Translations under genes and position numbers: made by a program
Source: Argyresthia goedartella
Lineage: Eukaryota; Arthropoda; Insecta; Lepidoptera; Argyresthiidae
Direction of reading: 5' to 3'
DNA length: 64,000 nucleotides
Assembly (NCBI GenBank): GCA_949825045.1
Contig: OX463836.1
Location: forward strand, 9,007,829-9,071,828
Shown: positions 33,988 through 44,600 of the stretch, in pieces
Numbering within the stretch: the stretch's first letter is position 1
Layout: each line of letters begins with the position of its first letter
The notes under the pieces: generated by a model
Databases searched by the model: none
The model's input: only the letters and a program-made list of their open reading frames with translations
Told to the model about the DNA's origin: nothing

Positions 33988-34422
33988 TATGAGATATAAC
34001 CGGCGGAAGTCGCGGGCACCAGGTAGTTATGTATAATTTAAATTAAATCGGAATTAATAAATACATACAAAAATTTTAGTGAATCGCGTATTATCCAACG
34101 ATTTAGAGAATTTCTTTAATAATAATCTGATATGATAACACTGATATGTAGCGGCTCCAATGAGTTTGCATTCGGGGTCGGTTTTACTTAAGTACTTCAT
34201 TCATTTCGTTATAATAAGGGCAAACGATAGCTGGTAGTCACTTTTCGTAACAAAGTGTTTTTCTTTTGGCGAGAAATTATAAAAAATACCGAATATGGAA
34301 CTTCACTCATTTAGTAGTTTCTAATAGAAAAGAAGTGCAAAGGGAAGCTTACGTGTAGGTAACTTTTCTGTTTCTGGTTCCCTCGACGAATAAAAATGGA
34401 AAGCAATAACAAAATAAAAAAT
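33988..34422. other. non-coding, nothing recognised
   Basis: AT-rich sequence right of the mariner end; no frame or repeat boundary supported. Confidence 0.45.
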
Positions 34423-34577
34423 CGGTCAAGTGCGGGTTGGGCTCGCACACGGAGGGTCCCGTACCATCGTGAAATAAATAATAAGGACAAAAAATATGCC
34501 CGAACTTTTGATACTTTGCATATTGCGGTTTGGTGAAACGCAGATGGCAGGGATATTTAAAACACCTCTCTTTTATG

Positions 34578-35092
34578 GGGAGTCCCTGTAATGCCCGGCC
34601 CAGTATTGTCCGGCCCAGGAATGTCTCTAAATATAATTTTAAGGAATTTGACTCTAAATATAATGCACTTGAACACAGTCTTCACAGTGTTATTTTTTTT
34701 TAACAAATAGCAGAATTAAGTTTGTTTTTATTTTAAACTAACCAAATAAGAATAATTTTTAGGTTATGATATGTGTCAAGTGAATGTTAAACTTGTTTAC
34801 AAAAAAACCTCACTACTATGACCGTGGCCTTAGATTCGTCTCAAGTTAAATTGAAAATGTTCGACCAATCAGAACCCAGTATTTCCAGCCAATGAGAGAC
34901 GTCCCACAAGTCCGGGGCCGGGCATTCCGGGGTCGAACAGGCAGTGCACGGCCTCGGAAAGCCCGGCCCAGTAATGTGCGGCTTGGAATGTCCGGCCCCG
35001 GAATTGGCGTCCCAAATCGCACGACCGGGGTCGGGCATTCCGGGGCCGGGCATTACTGGGCCGTGCATTCCTGTCCCCCTTTATGGGGACCC
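34578..35092. mobile_element. GC-rich foldback element built of degenerate CCGGCCC / CATTCC motifs
   Basis: Left arm AGTCCCTGTAATGCCCGGCC with CAGTATTGTCCGGCCCAGG is inverted at the right as GGCCGGGCATTACTGGGCC ... CATTCCTGTCCCCC. The right half (34912-35070) repeats GGCCGGGCATTCCGGGG-like units on both strands, standing out sharply from the AT-rich surroundings. The middle is AT-rich. The open frames across it are by-products of low stop density in GC-rich sequence. Confidence 0.65.
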
Positions 35093-35159
35093 GACTGTAT
35101 TTTCTTTCAATACCACATACAAACTTGTAAATGCACCTGGTTACGTACATAGAATATGA

Positions 35160-35200
35160 AAGTAGTCGCACCAATAACTTTGTGAACTACATTTTGCGAT
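35160..35200 (+). repeat. fragment of the dispersed repeat (third copy)
   Basis: AGTCGCACCAATAACTTTGT followed by GAACTACATTTTGCGAT matches 17890-17930 of copy 2. Confidence 0.7.
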
Positions 35201-35799
35201 CCAATATCTATTAAACTAAAATAAAACTTTTAATAAAATGATATAGCCAATGTCAAACTCATGGCCTCCACGACATATCTCATTTGTTAAAATCTGTCAA
35301 GCCATTTGGGCTGAAGCGGATTTTTTTACATTTTCAACCCCGTATCTCCGCCATTTTGAAAAAATTCCAAAAACTGAATCGACCAAAAGATTTTTAATCA
35401 TCGAATATGCTCACAAAAATTCGCGAGAATTAGTTGAGGAATGTGGCCTTTAAAGGAAAACAACCGGACATACAAAAGCATTTTTGCCCGATCCTGAAAC
35501 GGAGACGCTTTGCTCGCTTCGCTCGCACGGTTTATGAGATACAGTCCGGACAGACATACAGACAGACGGACAGCGGAGGATTAGTAATAGGGTCCTCTTT
35601 GGCACCCTTCGGATACGGAACCCTAAAAATATGCAGTGCATGGCATCCATATAATAAGAAAGATATCTACCATGTGTGTCATACATAAACATTTGCTTTT
35701 TATGATTGACCTTATCGATCAGTGCCATCAAAATACAGGATGCTATTTCTTGCATTATGCCACCTATACTCAAGGTATCGTTATAGGTACCCTCCCTGA

Positions 35800-36052
35800 C
35801 CTTAGCAGTGACCCTGCCTACGAAGCCAAGGGTCCCGGGTTCGAGTCCCGGTGGAGGCAAATATTTGTTTGATGAGAACGGATGTTTGTACCCAAGTCAT
35901 GGTTGTTTATCTGTCTAAGTATAATCTTTATCTATGTACGTACATGTATCGTTCTATCCCCAAGTATGTAGTACCCAAGATACAGGGAATCCTAGTTTGT
36001 GGCTAGATCAATGTGTGTTAATAGTGTCCAATGTATTATTATTATTATTACC
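35800..36052 (+). repeat. tRNA-derived SINE (family B), head slightly truncated
   Basis: Contains CCTGCCTACGAAGCCAAGGG, GGGTTCGAGTCCCGGTGGAG (B box), TTTGTTTGATGAGAACGG and ends in an ATT repeat at 36037-36050. Related copies: 43526-43735, 61186-61438 and headless ones at 47.47-47.85 kb. Confidence 0.8.
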
Positions 36053-36512
36053 TATCTGAAGATCGGATTTGAACCCTTTTTGCAGAACCATAAACATGTG
36101 GGTGAGACTGTCCTTGACTCTGCCATTTTGAGACATACCTATTACCTACTTACATCTAGGGATCCGTGCTAAGTGCTAAGTGTACCTAACATTTATCTAA
36201 CTTGTGTGAATATGACAGGTTTTATTTGGTGACTATTTATCAAGTCTAACTGAAACACAATATCTCAAAAAGATCTAGCCAAAATCAACTTTTACCATGA
36301 AACCGATTTGATTAGATTTAGTTTACTCCGGACTAGGTATGAATAAGTTCAAGACAGTTGCCTGAACCCAAGCAGCACTCAGTATTTTAAATACCACTAG
36401 ACCTAGACTATAACGCCTGAAAGATGAATGCGAATTAGCTTAGTACTAATCTGGGCTCAACTTAGACATTTCTTACCTTACATATTTTCTATGGAAAATC
36501 AAAGTTGAGCCG
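36053..36512. other. non-coding, nothing recognised
   Basis: No supported gene or repeat. Confidence 0.4.
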
Positions 36513-37130
36513 ATATTAGTGTTACTGATGAAAACCCAGCTGAGATGGAGTGCACATGTAGCCCGTATGGATGACTGTAGACTGCCAAAAGCCGTGTTCT
36601 ATTCAGAACTAACTAACGGGATACGGAACCCAGGCGGACAGTGCCTGCGGTACAAGGATGTGCTCAAACGTCACCTTACCGCATGCAGCATACCACCTGG
36701 GGTCCAATTCTGTACTGGAGATTGCATCGCGACCGCTCCGAGGGGCGTAAAACGCCGCATTTGACAGTCAGTCTCCAAACAAAATAGGTGCCGCCGACAA
36801 GCCAAACACGGCATTCAGTGCCCCCCGGAGCGGTCGCGATGCAATCTCCAGGACAGAATTGGGCCCCGGATAAATGGGAGCAACTTGCTCAAGCAAGGCC
36901 GGCATGGCGTTCTGCTGTACATAAAGGTCTTGACGAATTCGAGAAAACGCGACTGGCAGACCTAGAAGCGAAACGTCAGACGAGGAAATCTCGCCCTAAG
37001 CGCACCTACACTTACACCTACAATGATTCGGGGCAACTATACTGTGTCCACTGCAACAGGGCACCTCATAGTAGGGGGGCTATCTGCCCCCCTAACATGC
37101 CGCTACCATGCCCTCTGACCATAGTCAGGT
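36513..37130 (+). pseudogene. LINE ORF2 C-terminal fragment with cysteine tail, interrupted by a foldback
   Basis: Reads LRWSAHVARMDDCRLPKAVF, then GQCLRYKDVLKRHLTACSIP. After an insertion it continues with WEQLAQARPAWRSAVHKGLD, FEKTRLADLEAKRQTRKSRP and a cysteine tail CVHCNRAPHSRGAICPP. The R..GHV.RM / GG...R..D.LK pattern is the usual reverse-transcriptase C-terminal end. The insert at about 36711-36862 changes the frame. No 5' part is present. Confidence 0.75.
36711..36862. mobile_element. ~150 bp inverted-repeat insert in the LINE fragment
   Basis: CAATTCTGTACTGGAGATTG with CATCGCGACCGCTCC at the left is inverted at the right as GGAGCGGTCGCGATG, CAATCTCCAGGACAGAATTG. One extra base breaks the match in the arm. 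Confidence 0.75.
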
Positions 37131-37139
37131 CATAACCTG

Positions 37140-37551
37140 ATGTCCGCTCGTAAAACCGGATAAGCAGGCAAACTCCTCCCATATATATCATATACACATA
37201 TATATATATATATATCGCCCAAAAGGGCAAATTGCAGGTAGAAAGCCTTCAGCATATACCGAGGCCATGGCTCACAGTAAAATCATATGTAGATTACTGT
37301 AAAATACAAAGGGGTTGTTTTTAGACCGTATACCACACGAGCTGATGCCCGCTCAATATGTGGGGACCCGGACATAGCAGGGAGGTCTGACTCCTGGGCA
37401 TGGGTAATTCCATTTTTTCCCCGCCAAAAAAACAAAAAAAAACAGGGCATTTGTAAGAGCAAATTCAGATTCGCCATCCACGTTAGAGCACATGAAAGGA
37501 GATAGCGAAGGTTGCTGTCGTCGGATACGACGAGGACATCTTCATCATCAT
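37140..37551. other. non-coding with TA microsatellite
   Basis: An alternating TA tract lies at about 37186-37216. No gene supported. Confidence 0.45.
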
Positions 37552-37620
37552 CATCATCAGTGTTAACTCACTGTCATCATCAGTGTTAACTCACTGTCAT
37601 CATCAGTGTTAACTCACTGT
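37552..37620 (+). repeat. tandem repeat, 3 x 23 bp
   Basis: Three copies of TCATCATCAGTGTTAACTCACTG following a short TCA microsatellite. Confidence 0.9.
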
Positions 37621-37654
37621 CTATCTGTCTGCCCTAAGTATCTATAGGAACTTC

Positions 37655-37875
37655 CGTCACCTCTGTGGTGTAGTGGTCGGGGCTGTGCGTCGCATGCGAG
37701 AGGTACCGGGTTGGAATCCCGGCTGGGGAGAAACTACAACCCAGGTCTTGGATGTTTATATGTATGTGACGTCGCTGCTGTTTCCCACGACACAGGGTCA
37801 ACTATGTGTGCGGCCAGAAACAATGCATGTGGGTTATGTTTATGTTACATATCGAAGTACAAAATTACATATAAT
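37655..37875 (+). repeat. tRNA-derived SINE (family D)
   Basis: The head CTCTGTGGTGTAGTGGTCGG (A box) and ACCGGGTTGGAATCCCGG (B box) is followed by a unique body with ACGACACAGGGTCAAC. No closing acceptor stem is present, so it is not a tRNA gene. Confidence 0.65.
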
Positions 37876-39553
37876 TAATGGATAGCGTTGATTGACGAAA
37901 ATATAATTTCTAACAAATAGCTTAGCAAATTACTTACTTATTTGAGCAACTAAAATACTAACCTTGAGTAGAGTTGCCCTCATACAGTGTTTTAGCCGCC
38001 AGTTCCCCTAAAATATGGTGATTATTTTTAATTTATTGACATAATATATTTAACCTAAACTCTGATTTTTTATTCCGTAGAATTCTGACATTTCAGATAT
38101 CATAAGGTTCTTTATGGGGACAATTATTATTTTCTCCTTTATTATCCTCCCCTTCAGCCTTCACTCGCTGTTTAGTTAACAGCGTCGGGACAGCAACTTT
38201 GACTGTTTCACGCTCAATAACCAGTTTCTACTAAACATCAGAGATGCTTCACACAATAGGGCGCAAAACTGCCAATTTCTCACGAAGAATACTGTGGGAA
38301 AGTGCCTTGTGTATTAAAAAACTTCAAAGGAAAGTAATGCATCGGTACTGATTCGCGGCTGTGCGCATTGTATTTCAATGAAAGGGATTATTTAGGATTA
38401 AGTAATTAAAAAGGCGGTAAATAGATTTACGATCAGATACTGTTTATCATAATTTGATGAGATTTGCTTATGTTATGAAGTGGTGTATCAGCGTTGATAT
38501 CTCGGTATATATCTGAAGGCACTATACATCAGGATGGTCTTCTGGAATGTCTTAATACCCTCCAAAGTGTTTGTTTCGGTCGTACGCCTCCAATATTGAA
38601 CAGAAACCACATTGTTGTAAATGAATTTCATCAATTTGAGGAAAATACGAAATATTACCTCGAATTCTTAACATGTTTACCTTTCTATCAGATGAGCTTT
38701 TTTCCAGCTACTGATGCATTTCTCCTTCGAAACTCAGTTTAAAGTTCCCGCATAGTCATCAGCGAATACATTTTGTGGTTTTATATCGCAATTATAAGCA
38801 CAAATTCGAAACCCGATACTTGATACAAACGTAAACAAGGTACTACCGTTGACGTGAGAGTGATATTTGTTCTGTGGCTATCGACGTTTAGCTGTCAGTG
38901 TTGCGCTCCATTGGACACTACTTTACACTTAACACTTCACAGCCCCACAGCGAATAATTTAAAAGTGTGCACTCAAATGACCTGCTTTGTCAGATGGATG
39001 CAGAATTATTTAACATTTGGAACGTGATTCTACGCTACGAAGTATATGGCGAACAAATTATATTGGTAGATTTCAGCAAAGATATAGGTACCAATGCGCT
39101 CATGTTTTCTCGGTGTTTGTTGCTATTTGTTGTTATTATCTTGTTATTCAAATTCAAATTCAAAAGAAGTTTATTTCCATAAGAAACACATAGGTAACAT
39201 TTGGAGAATGTCAAATCTTAAACTAAAACATGTATGAGTTACAGGGAAATATAGAACTCAATTTGAATTCCGTCACCTCAATGTTTTAGATGCTGGAGGC
39301 AAAGAGGCGACTAGAAACCTCCAGCTTTAAACGTTATTTTTACAGAATTGGAGCAAACACCTTCCCAAGCTTTCTTGTCTTCTACATAATCTGATATTTT
39401 GTAGTAAGCTTTTTTACAAAAGTGATTTTTAACAACCTTTTTTAAATTTATTTACAGACAATTCTTGTAAATTAGTTAAGTTTCTGTTATTCTGTTAAGT
39501 TTTTTCTTGTTAACTTTTCGTGTTGAGATTGTTCGTTGATTTTTTTAAACGTT
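37876..39553. other. non-coding, no host gene recognised
   Basis: The longest frame, 38494-38742 (82 codons), shows no motif I know. AT-rich otherwise; probably old repeat remains. Confidence 0.4.
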
Positions 39554-39774
39554 ATGGAGCCACAGCCTGGCCCTTCCCGGGAAGCAGTCCCATCTGACAG
39601 AGCACAAGAGACAGACTTTCTGTCTCCCAGAAAGAAGCTTCCTCGTGGTGTGTCAATCAAATCGTCACCCTCGACAATTTGATTGATACAGTGGCAGACA
39701 CTTTAATAATTCATGTCAGCGATGATGATGATGATGATGATGAAGAAAGTGATATTAGTATTAATGATGATTAG
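39554..39774 (+). pseudogene. remnant of a small acidic-tailed ORF with hairpin
   Basis: Starts MEPQPGPSREAVPSDRAQET, then PRKKLPRGVSIKSSP, then a stop at about 39680. In another frame it continues LIDTVADTLIIHVS with a run of seven Asp (GAT repeat) and ends DISINDD before TAG at 39772. At 39650-39689 GTGTCAATCAAAT and ATTTGATTGATAC form a hairpin at the break. I do not recognise the family; it may be an N- or C-terminal piece of a transposon protein. Confidence 0.35.
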
Positions 39775-41636
39775 AGATTTTAATAAAAATATGTTTTCTT
39801 TACTTGTAGTTTTTTACTGTTTGTGATGAAAAGGGACGTAATTATCACTCGCCGTAAATCCCCTTTTAATTACGAGCGCCGCACTTTAAAAATGGATACA
39901 TTCACTCAGATGTTCAGACTCGTATTGAAATTGAAAAATGTGCATGATAGCTGTCAGAATTCTACGGGATAAAACATCAGAGTTTAGTAATAAATATTAA
40001 TTGATATAAAAAAATTGAACCAGATCGCTGCCGCTGTCGCTCAAGGTTCCACGAACGATGGAATAATATGATTTAGTGCATTAGTAACAGCATTACAGAA
40101 AGCAACTATCTACTACTAGTTCCTAATACAAAGCTGATAGAAGTAAACAAAAGAATATTACGATGTATCGATCAGCATAGTTGAGTTTGTGTGTGTCTGC
40201 GCTACACACATTAAAACAAATACATATATATTACGCTTATCTGTCTGTGTTTTCTGTTTTGCAAATGCGAAACAGTTGCCAAGCGGCTGTCGCGATAAGC
40301 GAGCGTGGTGTGAATTAAATCTTATGTGGGCAATCCTCAAGGTTTCAAAACTCAGTGACAGCGTAAATTCGCCATCTCATAAGCATAACATGTTAGCAAA
40401 GCATTGTCATCTATAACTAGTTTATTTTTAATTGTTTTAGTAAATATAGTTTGTCTGTCCACCTCGAGAATTGCACACTTTATAAATAAATAATTTGCAA
40501 GAGTAGTGTAGACTATTTCGGTCGTTCGGCGTCTATGACCGTGTGTGACGTCGGCACAGAGTTTAGTGTTCGGAGATAAACATCAATAAATAATTATGGG
40601 GTGAAAAATATTTTTATAAAATATTTTTTGTAGTAAATCGGATAGTGTTTTTTTATTTTGGCAGTGCGAACTACATTTTTTGCCGCGCGATATTGTTTTT
40701 GCTCTAAAGCTAACCTAATATTTACCTATTTCAATATTTTTAGATACTAAAATATCTTCACGACTTGTCCTATAGTGGGTGACAGAGGTATACACTTGCA
40801 ATAATGAAGGTATGCTATTTTGCTTGATAGGGCACCAGTCCATCGCAACAGACCTGTGAAATCAAATCACAGATGAGAAAAACTGGAAATTTAGAAGTTT
40901 AATCTAGTTTCATCCAGTTTGTTATGACCATGAGTTCTTGCTGACGTCATGGAAAGGACATGCAATAGTCATTATAACACATTAATGTTTATAACATAAT
41001 TTGTTTATTACAAGCTACTTACCTTCATATGTTTAATAATCTACACTTCCTTCGTAGTTTTGTAGGCACTCTGTAGGCAAACTGGCAGAATATAGGTTGG
41101 TTAACAGGTAAGCCGTGTTACTACAAAAAATGTTAGACATAGTTTAACCTCAAAACAAACGTCAAATCCTATACATTTTTGTCTTTAAGCAAGTGTTGAA
41201 CAGGTGTTTATTTTTTTGTGGTAAGGCCACCACTCTTCTTAAGTGGTCTCATAAACCTCTAAGAGTACCACCTAAACTTAAAATATGATAGAGACTGTCC
41301 GGTCCGCCCAAAAATTTGTTAAAAAAAATTGGTTGTCTGTAAAATCGGTTTAAGGATAATTTTACGTGATGAAGTCATAAGAAACGCTTAGGCCGATCGT
41401 GCCTCTCTATCGCTTGTTCCGCTCTCTCGCTTGCACGCTCGGCACAGGCGAAACGTGACAATGGAACATGACAATTTTTCGTGCGTGCAGGCGGCGTTCA
41501 TCGATGTATAAGACGTTATCACGTCAAAAAATAAAACTTTACAAAAGTGATAAAAAGCTGCCCAAAAACTTCAAGTGTGAAAAGTGACCAAACTCCATGT
41601 GCCGTCCATGGGTCAGGTGTGCACTTGCGACTTGCG
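39775..41636. promoter_or_regulatory. upstream region of the P gene
   Basis: No gene. The last ~120 bp before the ATG at 41637 are probably 5' untranslated region; 41380-41530 is GC-richer with a short repeat block (AGACGTTATCACGTCAAAA) shared with 17.5 kb. No core promoter site can be named. Confidence 0.35.
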
Positions 41637-44600
41637 ATGGACACGTGGATCAGTAACGTGCGAGGGTGGGCGGGGCTACGCAAAAAGGAGTCGGTTGTGG
41701 AGTTGAGTCGGAGTCAGTATTCGCTGGTGAGTAAAGTTAAGCATCTAAAGATCTGAAGAGGTGGCGTGGCCTGCTCGTATATTGCTTGCTTTAGTACTTG
41801 TTCTGAGGCCTTTGCCTAGCAGTGGGTGGCTGATTGGTTTGAAAAAAAAGCAGGCTAGGTGCGATTCGTTCTACGAAGGGTTCCGTACCATCATCCAAGA
41901 AAAAATGCAAAAATTAGGATTCTTTTATGGAATTTCATTTTTAATTTTTTAATTGCATCTTCATAGTTCATTATTTTTTGCTGAAGCGGCAACAGAAGTA
42001 CACACATTCTGTGTAATTTCCACTATTTCCGATTACGGTTCATGAGATTTCAGACGGACGGACGGACAGATAGCGGACGCTTAGCCGCTGGCGTGCCACG
42101 GGCAGCTAGAGCTGACAATTTCCCGTTATAGATTTAGAATTGTATTACCATGGCATTAGGTTCAAAATCGCGATGCCTCATAACGGGATTCGGTAAAGCT
42201 GCGGTTAATAACAGGCTCGCGTTTGACACCCTTCAGGTACGGAACCCTAAATACCAACAAACCCCTGACACTTGACGCTACTATGTTGCCCACCCGCCAT
42301 CGCCAGTAAAACGCAGTAATGACCAAAATGCACTTCTGAGAAAAACGCGTTTAAAGTTTGAAAAAAATAAAATAAATACTTTTAATTGGAATATTTTAAA
42401 TTTTGTCAATGCATTTTTTTGACAGCGTGAATGCGAATTTTCTTAGATACTTACTTATTGTATGCGATAGTTAATTTCCTAATATATAAAATAAATCAAT
42501 TTCGTGACCCTTTACTGCGTAGTAAATTATGTGTTTAACAGAGTAAAATGCAGTAACATGAAAATTGTATGGCGTTTAGTTGTAATATTTAAGCTTGAAA
42601 TGCCTTTTAGCTAGTTAAAAAATATATAATTGTTGTTAGAATGTTGAGTAAGACGCAGCATCAGAGCTTGAACTGCATGTTAGTCTGTTTTCTAATCAAC
42701 ACAGCCATTATTGCACATCGCGCTACGTTTTAACTGTATACCAGATGTTCCGGCTCTTACAGCGTTTGGGTCGTTTTTGGGCACCATTTTTAGAAGTCCT
42801 AGGAAGAAACGGGTAGAACAGAAAAATACCGCGATAATCGCTGTTCAAGAATCTGTATTTATATTAGGATTTTTAATTTGAGGCCAGAAATGTAAACAAA
42901 GAACTGTCATTTTCCAGTACAAAAAGTATTATATGAATGTCAAAGTCAACGCTTTTGTTCTAGAAAATGGTGAGAAAATGACAGCTTATTGTTTACATTT
43001 CTGGCCTCAAATTAAAAATCCTGGTATAACTCCATTTGAACCAAATGGTTATGACTGCGTTTTACTGGCGGGTGGGCATTATGGACATGTAGGTATGACA
43101 ATGATGACTTGTGATAGGTGTCGTGTGGGGACCTGAGTCCCGCTGCCGTGGAGCTGTGGCTGGGACTCCCTGAGGAGGTCAAATACGATCCTGCGCTCGC
43201 GCCGTTCAGAAGATATTATGAGAAGGAACACGGTGAGTGAAACTGTGATACTAGATGATAAACATAAGTGCCGCGAACCTATCGTACTGGCGTAGTCATT
43301 CGTCTAAGAGGACTCTTAGTTTGGTTTGGTTCCACTTGGTTTGGTTCAACGTGTATATGTATAATATGTATAAACATTATAACATACTTGCGGGTGATGG
43401 TCGTGCGTTGGCATCAACACACGCATGGATGGCTTCGAGGAGAGGCTGCCTGCCCTCGAAACAGTCGCACTCCTAGAGCGCACTAGGTATATCGCAGCTA
43501 AAGCTATAATTAAATGATAGATAACGACCCGAATGGCCGAGTCGGCAGTGTCCCTGCCTACGAAGCCAAGGGTCCCGGGTTCGAGTCCCGGTGGGGGGAA
43601 ATATTTGTTTGATGAGAACGGATGTTTGTACCCTAGTCATGGTTGTTTATCTATCTAAGTATAATATTTATCTATCTAGTTTGGGGCTAGATCAATGTTT
43701 GTAAATAGTGTCCAAGGTATATTTATTTTTTATTTTTTTAATATTAAATTATCATCAATCAGATCTTGAGATCGGGCACCTTTCAGAGGAAAAAGGAGAA
43801 TACAGCCTACACACTTTTACCGTACTCAGTGCTAAGCTGGCGGTCACCTTAGAGGAGCGGGACGTCATGTTGGCCGTGTGGGTGGGTGTAGTGCAGGGCG
43901 CGGCGGCTGCGGGCGAGAAGTTGCGGTCTCGACGCATTGGTGTCCGCTTAGCGCGGCGCGATCTGCGCGACCGAGTACTGCAAGCCGCGCGCGTGAGACG
44001 CACGCCTACGGTCGCTGACGCCGGAAGCGCCGCACCTACAGGACACCGCGGTCCCATACTCATAAACGAACGGTTAACGCGCGCAAACTGGCAGCTCTTC
44101 TACCGAGTCCGCGAGGAGTGCCGGAGGATGCAATGGCGCTTCTTTTGGACCAAAACGGGGCGCATACTTGCGCGATAGGCTGACGGAAAAGTGGGGTACC
44201 CCATACGATCTGAGGCAGACCTAGCTGGACAACTTTTGGCAGCTCCAAAACCTCGAAATGTTGGGACTTTTTTTGGTTGCTCGCTCATAACTTCTTTAAA
44301 GTGCGAAACTTGAGAAATATTGTTTATGTACATTCATCGAAACTAGGTTTGAAAACTACTTCTAAGATTAAAGAATAGCGTAGCATCATAACATTTTTGG
44401 TGGGTAACAATAGCAAACTCAATGGATATTTATAAATCCCGGGACCCGGGAATTCTTTCCCGAGAATGAAAAAGGTCCGGAAAAACCGAAACCCTAGCCT
44501 AGCTTTTATGCATGGAGATCTTGTACCGACTCTGGACCTGCCTAGTTAAACTATGAGTTTTCGTTTTTGCCTCCGGGCCTTTTTCTACAGAATCATGTAG

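Larger units (their letters stand above)
34423..35628 (+). repeat. GGTACGGAACCCT-type non-autonomous repeat, plus orientation, split by other elements
   Basis: Begins with ATCGGTCAAGTGCGGGTTGG and CGGAGGGTCCCGTACC, and ends with GACAGACGGACAGCGGAGG ... GGATACGGAACCCTAAAAAT at 35628. It is the same family as 13577-13890. The middle is displaced by the CCGG-rich foldback (34578-35092) and by a fragment of the dispersed repeat (35160-35200). Confidence 0.55.

Noticed and set aside
34841..35174. Overlapping Gly/Pro/Arg-rich frames in the GC-rich foldback
   Set aside because: They arise in several frames on both strands because GC-rich repeats lack stops.
38494..38742. 82-codon plus-strand frame
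   Set aside because: No recognisable motif, no splice context, no codon-use signal that I can judge by eye.
43526..43600. tRNA gene
   Set aside because: A and B boxes are perfect but there is no matching acceptor stem and a SINE body follows; the same applies at 61186, 37661, 12799-13079 and 8338-8528.
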